Source: Linum tenue (taxonomy: Eukaryota; Streptophyta; Magnoliopsida; Malpighiales; Linaceae). From it: a DNA stretch of 64,000 nucleotides. The DNA is taken from positions 61,392,200 through 61,456,199 of the forward strand of contig CAMGYJ010000005.1 of NCBI GenBank assembly GCA_946122785.1, written 5' to 3'. Numbering within the stretch: position 1 is the stretch's first letter; every line of letters begins with the position of its first letter. Under the pieces are notes generated by a model that made no database searches, was not told the DNA's origin, and was given only the letters and a program-made list of their open reading frames with translations. The position numbers and the translations under genes were made by a program. Positions 11,628-22,315 of this stretch are shown piece by piece.

Positions 11628-11982
11628 AGCCAGAAATCTTAACAGGAGTTGCGAGTTCTATGACTCTACATTATATCAGTTTCTCATGCAAACGCGAGCA
11701 TTCCGTTTTTAAGGGAAGCATCTGCACAAGCTCTTGAGTTAACAGGGAAAATCGTATTAACGCTTCGTTAGAAACTAATGTAGTTCAGCGTTTTACACAT
11801 TCTGTAAATATTTAATGCCTCTAATCCCCCATGCTGGTAGGGAAATTTTGCTACGTTTACTAATCATGCTTAGTAAAACTCTAAACAGGTTCTTTGATGA
11901 CAGTTCAATTATAGTAATTTTTCATTGGTGAAAGAAATAATTAGAGAAGTAAACAAGTGAATCTTTAGTTATTTAGCAAGGG
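11628..11982. other. convergent intergenic region BRCA2 / TBL-A
   Basis: 355 bp separate the two stop codons. It should hold both 3' UTRs; AT-rich stretches suitable for polyadenylation lie near 11770-11830 (+) and 11880-11960 (-). No other feature is seen. Confidence 0.6.
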
Positions 11983-14033
11983 CTACAAGAAGTGGAAGAG
12001 CAATTCATTCCAGACATCAGGCACACCAGGCAGGCACCAATGTATGCAGTCGGAGTAACTAGGAGGGTTAGCTAGCTGTTCTGGGGGTAGCGTCTCCCAA
12101 AACTTGCGGTATATCGAAGGGTGTCCGTCTTTTCGATACTCTGAAAGCTGCGTTACATTGATAACTGAAACCCTTGTTCCAAGCTTGCGCAGGACATTTT
12201 CAACCATTCTCATTGTGGGTAGATCGGAACCACTTCCCCAGTAACCTTCATTGTCAATGGGTGCTTTCTCATCGTAGCAGTTCCCCTCACTTCCAGCCTT
12301 CCACTCTCTGCTCCTGAATCACAAGGCCGAAACATTGTTTCTAGTTAGCATATCTAAGCTAGGTAATGAAGAGAGAACCACTCTAGACTATTGTAGTCAA
12401 TTCTTGACTGAATTGATCCAGTATCTGCGCCCCAACAACCCGCTTTTACGCAGGGGGTTCTCATACTCACCAGAGATGTGTTGGAGACATTGTTACAAAA
12501 AAAATCTGTTTGTCAAGGTATTTGGATTTAGAAGCTAGACGGTCTGCCCAAGTCTGCATGACTAACTCCATAGCTCCTAATCCATCTAGTTCTTCACAAG
12601 ACGCATTCTCTTGATCGCTCCATCTGCAAAGAGTTGGATACAAACAGTTAATAGCTAACTCATAATAACTGTGAAGTCATCTTCCCATCACCAATAAAAG
12701 TTGAACCCGGATCATTTCTTCACTCACAAGAGCTTCACAGGGCCTTGCCTCCACCACAAGTAAGTGTTGAACACAAGTATATCAGCATGCTCCCACTTCG
12801 CTGAATGCTTTAGAACCGAATCTGGTCGTATTATCCTCTCATCCAATCTGTGATTCACAGGGTCATCTGAGTTTGAATCGACCAGCAGTGGAGCCCACAG
12901 AAACTCTATGGTGGCATTGTAATTCTGAAGATGGCACAAACAAGAAGTTGCAGCTGACAAATCTCACCAAATGGATAATGTCATGGATTGTGAAACCATT
13001 TTAAAGATTGCGCCAGTTAAGCAGTCTAACGGTTCAAGCTATAAATAGAGCTATAATAACAAACTTGGGGTTTAACCAATTCAGCTGGTCAACCTATCAC
13101 AAACAGCGGATAAGGGTCCTGGCACATGTCCTCTATTGCTTACCTCTGCCTTGAAAATGGTAAGCTGAGAATTGGGGGTGATGGATCTCTTCTCAGCTGG
13201 AATCACGGACTGTAACAAACAAATCATTGATATCCACTGCCCTCTGTTCAGTGAATCCCCAACAAACATCAGCCTCTTCCCTCTCAGTTTCTCCCACATT
13301 TCAATTGCATTCCATCTGTGCAGCACACAACCAAGTGCTCAAATTTAGAAAGTACTGAAAGAGGAACAGAAATGGAAAACTACCATTGGGATAGTTAACT
13401 TCATACCTCTTCAAATTGCAATTGTGAGGCTGCCACCTCCAATGCTGATACCCCAAATCAGACCTCCCATGCTTGTGACACGCCAATTGGTCAGACATGT
13501 AAGGGCAGTCTGATTCATTGTAGAGTGGATACGATTCATCATCAAAGACCCATTTCCCAGAGAACACATCACACCTCTCTAAACTCTCCCTCTTCCTCCT
13601 GCTGCCGCCAGATTCCGGTTCCAGGCCGACCCACCTGATTTTCTTCCCACTGTACTCCCCAGTAGTGTTGCACCTGCTGAACCTATCTAACTCTAATGGG
13701 GCAGAAAAACAACGGAGAAACTTCCCATTATTGAACTGGAAACCCAAAGTTACAGAAAGAAGTTAGTAAGACGAGCATACCTTGGACGGAATCGGAGGTG
13801 GGTTCGAGATTGGGGTTGATGTAAGTGAAAGTGCGCTCTGGGGGTGAATCTGATGGGTTCTTTTCGATTATGAGAATGGTTCTTTCACTGAAGAGGACGG
13901 AGCAAGCTATGAAGACGAGCAAGATGAACCCCAATAATGGGAAGTGGGATCGCTTTCTGTTCTTCCATCTCTGCATCATCGTCATCACAACGGGGAAGAG
14001 AAAGGTCAGGCGCAGCTGACGGATTGAATTCAA
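11983..14033 (-). CDS. TBL-family (DUF231) polysaccharide O-acetyltransferase, TBL-A
   Basis: Trichome-birefringence-like proteins are Golgi type II membrane enzymes that O-acetylate cell-wall polymers, mainly xylan in this branch. Exons on the minus strand: 14033-13781, 13692-13407, 13315-13144, 12924-12728, 12623-12471, 12313-11983; 1,392 nt, 463 aa. A basic KNRKR precedes one membrane segment (about residues 31-50). The TBL domain follows: CDVFSGKWVFD, HWRWQP, the GDS motif [11 protein letters not shown], and near the C-terminus the DxxH motif DCIHWCLPG, which together supply the catalytic Ser, Asp and His. A second in-frame start (Met17, MTMMQ) would give about 447 aa and may be the real one. 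Exon 4 is 197 nt, the same length and phase as its counterpart in TBL-B. Acetyl acceptor and exact TBL number are not decidable. Confidence 0.9.
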
Positions 14034-14413
14034 AGGGTTTCAACTTCTTCTTCCATGACCCCGACTCGTGAATTATTAATTCTGGAAATTTTATGCTTTA
14101 CAGTAAGAAAAAGGGAAGAAAGACGGGCTAATAGTGGAGGACTGACAACAGAGCGGAGGCCGGAGAGTAAGTGCACATAATTTAAGGCGTACTAATTGTA
14201 CAGCCGACAGAGATTTTGTTAACCAAATCAACCAATCTATTTCTTTTTAAAGTTTAATTACCCGAAACCCAAACATCGAGTGCGGAAGAAACGATGCTCT
14301 TTGGTTTATGAACCAAGTGATGAGGGTTGGTAAGTGCCTTCCGCATATTTTTTTTTATTGATATTAATGGATGCACCAATCACGGTTGAGTTCGTCAACA
14401 ACAATTAATAACA
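14034..14413. other. TBL-A upstream region
   Basis: Contains the presumed promoter and 5' UTR of TBL-A; I see no certain TATA box or motif. It ends at the Helitron-like 3' terminus. Confidence 0.35.
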
Positions 14414-15186
14414 CTAGTTTTTTGGCCCGCACTTCGCTGCGGTAAGAAACTAATGATTTAGTTTAAATCAAATAATGTAAAAAATTATTTAGATAAGATA
14501 ACATACGTCATCCGTTTGGCTTAATTGTTACGAATAACATACGTCATCCGTTTGGCTAAGTGATACATTGTAAATAACTATTTCTACATAAAGTTTACGT
14601 AGTGTTTAAATATTATAGAAAATTTATATATTATTTTTATTGATACATAAATGATTATTTGTCCATAAAATTTACTTAGTGTCTTAATCATTAAGTAAAA
14701 CTCATGTAACAGTTATAGAACGTAATCAAACACTAAATATTATAGAACGTTATTACATAAAATTTTCATAATGTGTGATCTAATAGTATAAGTAAGTAAC
14801 ATCGACGAATTTCAGTTTATGTAACTTATATTGAATGTTGTTACATAAATATTTCATAATATGTGGTCTATTAATAATTGCTTATGAATTTTTGACTTAT
14901 CGTTGAAGTAGTTGTAGTGAATAAAACTCATATGAATAATACTGCAGAAAAGGAGATTCATAATATTTTGTCTAATAATAATTGCTTATTAATTTTAGAC
15001 TTATGGTAGAAGTGGTTGTAGGAAATAAAACTAATGTGAATAGTATTGAAGAAAAAGAGAAAAAAAAGGCTTATGATAAAATTGGGTATATAGAATAAAA
15101 CCCCATTGTGAACAATACTCGTGGAGAAAAAATAACCTATTTTTTTTAATGAACATTGAAAGGTGCTTGTGCTTTTAATTATATAG
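14414..15186 (-). mobile_element. non-autonomous Helitron-like unit A
   Basis: Read on the minus strand, the unit ends with a hairpin (CCGCAGCGAAGTGCGGG), then CCAAAAAA and CTAG followed by host T, the classic Helitron 3' layout. It starts TATAATTAAAAGCACAAGC directly at the 3' end of unit B. The interior is AT-rich and has no Rep/helicase frame. Confidence 0.55.
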
Positions 15187-15955
15187 TTTTTTGGCCCACG
15201 CTTCGCAGCGGTAATATAATAAATATTAGTTTTAATAAAATTTTATCCACTCATTAATAGTTCACAAATTAGTTCAAATAAAGCATGTTCATAAGCTTTT
15301 TACATAGTGTCTTAATTATACAGAAGATTTATGTAACATGTTTGTTTGATTGATACATAAAAATTAACTATCCCTTTGATCTTCATAAGTTTTACAAAGT
15401 GTATTTTAAAGACGGTTACACAATGGTATTACGTAATCTTCCATAAAGTGTAGTCAAATAATAAAATAAAATTACATATCTTATATTTGATTAAACTATT
15501 ATGTAGATTAACTTATCCTACAGTCCAGAAGCCTCAATTTGTCAAATGTAAATTGATAATATGTTGAATATAGTAGGTAATAATAAAGGAATTTTAGTTA
15601 ATAATAAGTGAATGAAGTAATAAAAAATGACACATTTGATTAATTTGTTAAGTAAGAAATAATTGACCTTACTAAGCTATTATGTAATGCAAATTGATGC
15701 GAACGTCAACAATTTAGTCAATAAATTAGGATTTTTCATTCAAACTTATATAACGAAAAACTTATGTGACATGTTTATTTAATTGATACATAAGAAATTA
15801 CATAAGCAATTAAGGATAGGAAAAAAAAAGAGTTTTGTAAAATTTGATGTAGAGTATAAAAGATCCGTAAACAGTACCCACTACAAAAAATACTCTATTT
15901 TTTAATAAAGAAGAACAATTTTAACTTGTGTTTTATATACAATTATGAATCGGAC
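15187..15955 (-). mobile_element. non-autonomous Helitron-like unit B
   Basis: Minus-strand 3' end: hairpin CCGCTGCGAAGCGTGGG then CCAAAAAACTA, abutting unit A. Its 5' part (TATATAAAACACAAG, then ATTAAAAAATAG and ACTGTTTAC) parallels unit A's 5' part word for word at several points, so the two are diverged copies of one family lying head to tail. The exact 5' base is uncertain. Confidence 0.45.
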
Positions 15956-16720
15956 TTGTGTACTCTTGGAGTATATTATACTGTAGGTAATCATAGTGAG
16001 ATATCTATATCTAGATTGTGATTTAAATTGAGGTTAGAGTATGCTACTATATCCTAACCTCTAAGGAATAAACCCTTGGGTGTCGATTTTTTAATCCCAA
16101 ATCCGAAGTTCAATTTAATAGAAAACAATAAATGACCGCTGAAATTGATCGAAACTCATCAAAGTATATCTAACAATTATATTACCTCAAATATACTACA
16201 CTCTAGTATACCACTCTTTACTATATAATAATAATATATAATATTTACCGAATCAGAAAACAACTTCCATATCAATTGTCAGTAGCAAGAAATTGGCGGT
16301 CAGGGTGAAATTGAAGCCTCTATTTCTTCGGCTGGTGGGCGGATGGATTTTAGCATACTAATTACTTGATTTGCCGCAAAAAGGACTACGGGAGATACCA
16401 TGGACCTCCCACAGGGGAAAATTCACCAAGATGAACACTGATCCGTAAAAGCCATAAAGGTATATTGAGCAAGTGATTAGTGTTTTTTCACGTTCAGCAA
16501 GTGATTAGCGATTTTTTCGTATGGAACAGTGCTTTTATTTTTTTGGTTACTTGCCGTTTAATATTTCTAATGGTTCAACTTATTCAAATAAAGTTAGAAC
16601 GAGAATGTTTGATGTTTTAAATGACTTGTGGAACAAATTAATTAAGTTACCGCCTCGTCTAAGTGTTGTCGCCTCGTCGTGACTAGATGAGGTTGAAGCC
16701 TCATCGTTTTACCTCCATGA
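15956..16720. other. AT-rich interval without recognisable feature
   Basis: No open frame or known repeat end recognised. Confidence 0.35.
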
Positions 16721-17146
16721 TGGAGTTTCAATAACACCATTGACACACCACCCTCATCTCGTTACTTAGACCACCTTGTTGGCTTGCTAGCCATCTCGAT
16801 GAATCCGTCTTGTTAGCTAGGCCTTGTTATTCATTGACGAGAGGAGAAATTAACCTTTTCCATGTCTAAGTACAAATCTCTTTACCCATTAGGACCACAT
16901 ACTTAGTCTTGGAGAGCTCAACCTGGTACCATCTTGTCGCTTGGGTACCACGTCCATCTCATCCACTTGTCACCAAGATGACTTGCCACTAAGCTCATCT
17001 CATCGGTTTGATACCTTCTTCCTTGCCACCATGCCCGTCTCGCCAGGTTGGTACTCCGTCAACTTGCCACCAAACCCGTATTGTCGACTTGATACCTTAC
17101 CGACTTGCAGACAAACACATCTTGCCAGCTTATTAACAAGTCCGTC
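16721..17146. repeat. degenerate minisatellite, left part
   Basis: Imperfect repeats of CTTGCCACCAAG, CCGTCTTGTCGGCTTG and GATACCTT-type words, about 30-45 bp apart. The same words resume at 25551 after the Athila-type element, so the array was one locus before that insertion. ORFs here are products of the repeat. Confidence 0.55.
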
Positions 17147-18492
17147 TGACACGCTAAAACACAACACCTAACAATGGCCAAGTGTAACCAATGAAAGGGA
17201 CTGCAGTATAGGCAAGTTTAATTATCAACCCGGGGTCTAGATCTACTGCTTACTCCGTGATTCTCTATTATCTAGCAAACTAAGTCGAGTAATTGTTGTG
17301 AAAAGTAAAAGCAACAAGAAAGTAGTAAATTGTTCGGGTTTCTAAAGCAGGTAAGAGTCACTCGGGATTGAGTCCCCCTAGCCCCTTAGTTAGGTTCAAT
17401 TGCAATTCCCTGGGTTGATTTACTGTTGATTAGACTGCGGAAGATCCGACAGTAGCTTGGAATCTCTTAAGCTGACCAAGCCCTCTCAGTCTAACTACCC
17501 GGCAGACGACTAGTCTTCACCGGGATAGAAAGCTGAGGCTATGAACACAGAACTCCACTACTGGCGCCAAGAACACCAGTACAAAGCAGTAAACTGGCTA
17601 ACTCTCGTATAGCCAATATCCTACTATCGAATGAAGAGGCTCTAACAACCTAATCAGATTCTATCTATCTCAGGTTGCAGCAGAAATTGAGAAAAGCTGA
17701 TCAGACTCAAATCAATTCATTAAACATGCGTCATTCGATTAAAATCAAACAGTAATATCATCCCAAGTCATTACAATCAAATCCCTAACACAAGGAACTA
17801 GGGTTCTTCATACCCAAGTGAGTGAAGGGTTCTACTCCATAGAGAGAGAAGAGAAAACAAGAATCGGATTAGTCATACTCATAACGATGAGGATAATCTG
17901 CTCCGGGACGATGATTTTCACTCCTATGACGATCTCCAAGCTCGATTCGATGAAATCCAGCTCTAGGACAGCTTCTAGGATGTGTTCTTCGCACTTTCTC
18001 TCTCTAGGGCTCTGTTTTTGCTCTGAAAACACGATTCTTTCACTTTTGGCTCGGATTAGGCTTTAAAACAGGCTTTCCCGAGTTGCACGGCCAGGTGCAC
18101 GGCCGTGCACATCACCATTCTGGCTGTGCACCCTGAAACGCGCCGTTTCACTTAATTCTGCCTTCGTTTATCTTGCACGGCCAGGTGCACGGCCGTGCAG
18201 ATCTTCAGGGGTGCCCGTGCAGCTCCTCGGCATAAGGCGCACGGCCAGAGTTGCATATTGCACGGCCGTGCAGCCTCCCTGGTCTGCCCGTGCAGCTCTC
18301 CAAAAGGCTCGCCATTCGTCCGTTCGTCGTCCAATCAACCCCAGACTTGCTCCTAAGCCTTCATTCACGTACTAGGACCTGAAATATCACAAACAAGCAC
18401 AACCTAGCGTGAAATCGGCCTAAAACACGAGAATCAACACCTCAAACAGTGTAAGTATGAGGGTAAAAACATGTGTAAATGACGGTCTATCA
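17147..18492 (-). repeat. 3' LTR of Athila-type element
   Basis: Nearly identical to 24201-25545. Contains three GCACGGCCGTGC palindromes in the block 18085-18300, a family-specific motif discussed in the findings. Confidence 0.92.
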
Positions 18493-18506
18493 AACTCCCC
18501 CACACT
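18493..18506 (-). promoter_or_regulatory. polypurine tract of Athila-type element
   Basis: On the minus strand AAGTGTGGGGGAGTT directly precedes the 3' LTR start TGATAGACC; this is the usual position and composition for plus-strand priming. Confidence 0.8.
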
Positions 18507-20410
18507 TAACCGTTTGCTTGTCCCCAAGCAAACCAAGTCAGACACTAGGTAAGCTTACATATTTCAATCAACCAACATTGGGGACAAGTCATAAAGGCAC
18601 AAAACACGTGAATCGCACTGGTTTTCAAACATCAATACATGCACAACCTCAATAACAACCTGGACAACCACCACAAAGGACATTCGAGTGCAGCAAATCG
18701 AGTAAAGGAAGAGTCTCCCGTCTATTCACTGGCCAACCTAGACTTGATTCAACCACTTACTCAAAACAGTCAACTCATGCATCCAACTCAAGACATCAGA
18801 ATAGAGACCGAGCAATCTAGGTCCTCACCGGGGTACAAGAGCATATAGAAAATGAAAATGAATCACTCACTCTCGACCAGTGGGGTCAGGACAATTTGAT
18901 GCGAAAGATGCGCATGCTATTTCTCTCAATCCCTATCATCTCTTCACCATGATGGCAGCCTCTAAATGCTAGAGTTCACATATGGGGTGTCACCACTAAC
19001 TAATCAGGAGGTCTTAGACACAGGTTCAAATGACTGGCTAGGGTCTTGGACATGGGGAAAAGGCCTTTTAGGTGGTGGAAGTATTCATAGCAAAAGGTTC
19101 CAATTTTCCAAACACACAATCACAGTCAAACAACCTGGTATTTCCTTTCTGCTATTCTGCATTACTCAATATCTTAAGAGCACAAGAGCGAAGGAGGCAT
19201 AAACATCAGCATTTCAAAGCCAGACTGCTAAGAAACACTACTTACTGGGCATTATTCAGATTTTTGGCAGTGGCTCTCTTTTGCTTTCAATTTCTTTTTC
19301 TTTATTTTTCTTTCATTTTTCTTTTCATTTCTTAAGAGAGCCACCACTTCTGCATATTTCAAATACCTGCCCAACTTTTAAGCACTACCTCCAACACTCA
19401 CATAGACTGTAGCAGAAACAACAGAGAATATGTAAAAACCACTCTGTGGAACCTTCTAAAAGATGCAACAAGGGTGATTTTTTCCATTATAGACCAAAAG
19501 AAAGGATAACACACGGCTCAAAGGGGCTGACTAGGGGATATGACACATCAGGACAGTCAGTTTTGGGCGTGGGCTAATCCTATGCCCCCATCATCTCAGC
19601 TAGTGACAACGTGAATGCTACACATCATGGAAGAGGGATCTATCGCACAAGAAAGAAACGAGTAGGCTCAAATCTCACATGGCTACCTATATGCTCTATC
19701 TCACATTCCGATACCCTGAACTAGATGCATAAACGACTGTCAAGAACAAGTAATCAAATCAAGTCAGATCAAGTCACAGTTGGCAAGCAAACACTTGAAA
19801 AACTGAACCCCTACATCGTTCTACTGCACATCTCAGTCCTCATCATAGGTTGTCCTAGTCGCAAACAAGTTGTCATGCATTAATCCGAAAACCAATCAAT
19901 TCATCCATCAAAACACAGTGCCAATATGATCAAGCAGCAGTACTTGGAGCCCTCAAATCGTAAGATTTGGACAGCGGACTAGGCTCCAAGCATCCAAATA
20001 AATATTCCAACCGATATAAAGCATCCCCCCACACTTAAGCACGACATTGCCCTCAATGGAGTAGAGGGAAAGATAAGGGGAACGATGTTACCGGGTAAGA
20101 ACACTGCTGGGGGACTGGAAGTGGACCAGTCAGTGAGAAACGAACGGGGGAGTGGAAAATGCTGCACAAATCGAACACCAGAAACACACTAGCACACTGG
20201 CGTTAGGGATAAGTGTTAGCCCAGACGGCTACATCAAACCACAAAGGAAAAACCAAAAACAAAACAAACGACACCAAGTTCAAGCTCCGCACACATGGAG
20301 CAAACACGCAAAAGTCTAAAAAGAAAATCAAAACAGGCACACTGAGACGGGCAACGAGTACAGCCTACTCGTCGCCAAGATCGTCGAGGTCGATGTCGTT
20401 CATGAACGCA
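18507..20410 (-). other. non-coding 3' internal region of Athila-type element
   Basis: No domain-bearing frame. On the minus strand it contains a second purine tract (CTTAAGTGTGGGGGGATGC at about 20023-20041, preceded by GGGCAATGTCG), typical of the long post-integrase region of Athila elements. Sequence blocks here (for example around 19640-19690) recur in inverted orientation at about 32280-32330 in the second Athila-like element. Confidence 0.6.
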
Positions 20411-20429
20411 TCATCATCAGCAGCTGCAC

Positions 20430-20690
20430 GGGCAGGGGCGCACGACCGTGCATGGCTTGCTTCTGCCCGTGTAGGCCGACACGGCCTGACCGAGGACATC
20501 GCACGGCCGTGCACATCACACATTTGGCCGTGCGGTTAGTGCCGAGAGCTTGCACGGCCAGGGGTGATTTCCGCACGGCCGTGCAACATGCACTTCTGGC
20601 CGTGCACGTTGCACCGAGAGCTTGCACGGCCAGGGAAAATTTTGGCACGGCCGTGCAAGTTGGTGGCCTGGCCGTGCACAGTTCTGGAAC
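20430..20690. repeat. internal array of GCACGGCCGTGC palindromes
   Basis: At least three perfect 12-bp palindromes GCACGGCCGTGC and many half-sites (TGGCCGTGC, GCACGGCCAGG) spaced about 30-60 bp. The same words occur in the LTRs of this element, so this block may be LTR-derived. Confidence 0.7.
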
Positions 20691-20863
20691 CCCGAATTCA
20701 ACGTGTTTTCACTCAAAAACGACACTTGACTCTGGATCAACGTCTCAAGACTCAAAAACACACAAAATCAAAGGAAAAAGAGTAAGAAAATGCAAACCTC
20801 GGTGGGGTTGCCTCCCCACAAGCGCTTCTTTACCGTCTTTTAGCTGGACGCCAGTATGGATGC

Positions 20864-22315
20864 TCAGGGAAGTGTAGGATCAGGTGCCTTCAAGAGCGGA
20901 TCCACATCGCTCTTGAGGTACAACTTCAAATGGTGGCCATGCACGCGACGAATGTGGCCACCAGCATTCGCCAGCTCGACTTGGCCATCCGGTAGGATGC
21001 AAGCGAGTGAATACTCGGATGGCCAAGGTGGGGGCGGGACCAGCTCATAGTGGTCTCCGGCTTTCTTTCGAGCGGGCTCAGATGCCTGCAGTTTCGGCCG
21101 CCACTCCTCCTTGATCTGTATTTTTGGTGATGGAGTGGTCCGGAGTGGCGGCGAAGGTGGGGGAGGCGGGTCCTGCAAAATAGGCAGCACAGAAGGATAC
21201 ACGACAGACTCGTGCTCCTGGTGAGATACAGCATGCAGAGGTAACGAAGCAGGTATAGTGTTAGCAACAGAAAATGTTATTCGCTCCTCGCCATCCCTCA
21301 GAACTAAGGTCCCATCATGCACATCTATGAGAGCCTTGGCGGTGGCCAGGAAAGGCCTTCCCAGTATAAGAGGCACTTCTGTGTCCTCACTGATGTCCAG
21401 GATAACAAAATCCATAGGATATGTGAATTTGCCAACCTTGACCAGAAGGTCTTCCACTATACCCCTATGATGCACTACCCCTAGGATGCAAGCGAGTGAA
21501 TACTCGGATGGCCAAGGTGGGGGCGGGACCAGCTCATAGTGGTCTCCGGCTTTCTTTCGAGCGGGCTCAGATGCCTGCAGTTTCGGCTGCCACTCCTCCT
21601 TGATCTGTATTTTTGGTGACGGAGTGGTCCGGAGTGGCGGCGAAGGTGGGGGAGGCGGGTCCTGCAAAATAGGCAGCACAGAAGGATACACGACAGACTC
21701 GTGCTCCTGGTGAGATACAGCATGCAGAGGTAACGAAGCAGGTATAGTGTTAGCAACAGAAAATGTTATTCGCTCCTCGCCATCCCTCAGAACTAAGGTC
21801 CCATCATGCACATCTATGAGAGCCTTGGCGGTGGCCAGGAAAGGCCTTCCCAGTATAAGAGGCACTTCTGTGTCCTCACTGATGTCCAGGATAACAAAAT
21901 CCACAGGATATGTGAATTTGCCAACCTTGACCAGAAGGTCTTCCACTATACCCCTAGGATGCACTACCGATCTGTCAGCTAATTGAAGGGTCATCCTAGT
22001 AGCACGGGGTTCACCTAGGCCTAGTTTCATGAACAATTTGTATGGAATAACATTGATACTAGCACCTAAATCCGCCAAGGACTTCTCTACATGCAATTTA
22101 CCAATAGAGCACGGGATAGTGAAACTTCCTGGGTCCTTTTTCTTCTGCGGAAGCTTGTTCTGCAGAATAGCCGAGCACTCCTCGCTGAGCTCCACAGTGG
22201 CCAGCTCACTCAGCTTCTGCTTCTTTGAGAGAAGCTCTTTCAGAAACTTCGCATACCTCGGCATTTGCGCTAGTGCCTCCAGGAAGGGCACTTGGACATT
22301 AAGCTTCCTAAGCAT
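20864..22315 (-). CDS. Athila-type aspartic protease region with duplicated segment
   Basis: 483 codons. The N-terminal part carries the Athila signature ALAQMPRYAKFLKELL and EECSAILQ, then the retroviral-type aspartic protease: LADLGASINVIPY holds the D-x-G-A active site and VPLILGRPFLATA the second hydrophobic-Gly motif. A 163-codon segment (RGIVEDLLVKVG... to ...YSLACIL) is present twice in tandem, in frame, so the second hydrophobic-Gly motif, a proline-rich linker and a basic tail are doubled. The frame ends with a short unique tail at 20864; the RT that should follow is absent. It overlaps the end of the gag frame in another frame, which I read as a one-base loss in gag-pro rather than programmed shifting. 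Confidence 0.8.
   Translation of the reverse strand: MLRKLNVQVPFLEALAQMPRYAKFLKELLSKKQKLSELATVELSEECSAILQNKLPQKKKDPGSFTIPCSIGKLHVEKSLADLGASINVIPYKLFMKLGLGEPRATRMTLQLADRSVVHPRGIVEDLLVKVGKFTYPVDFVILDISEDTEVPLILGRPFLATAKALIDVHDGTLVLRDGEERITFSVANTIPASLPLHAVSHQEHESVVYPSVLPILQDPPPPPSPPLRTTPSPKIQIKEEWQPKLQASEPARKKAGDHYELVPPPPWPSEYSLACILGVVHHRGIVEDLLVKVGKFTYPMDFVILDISEDTEVPLILGRPFLATAKALIDVHDGTLVLRDGEERITFSVANTIPASLPLHAVSHQEHESVVYPSVLPILQDPPPPPSPPLRTTPSPKIQIKEEWRPKLQASEPARKKAGDHYELVPPPPWPSEYSLACILPDGQVELANAGGHIRRVHGHHLKLYLKSDVDPLLKAPDPTLP
20993..21970. repeat. 489-bp in-frame tandem duplication
   Basis: Copy 1 is 20993-21481 and copy 2 is 21482-21970, offset exactly 489 bp (163 codons). Both start TAGGATGCAAGCG. 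Only a few base differences separate them, so the duplication is recent. The short word TAGGATGC at both breakpoints suggests slippage or microhomology-mediated joining. Confidence 0.9.

Noticed and set aside
16941..17171. 76-codon frame rich in Thr/Pro/Leu
   Set aside because: Product of the minisatellite and it runs into the LTR start.
17818..18066. Identical 82-codon frames in both Athila LTRs (also 24872-25120)
   Set aside because: They lie within LTRs, have no domain and exist twice only because the LTR is duplicated.
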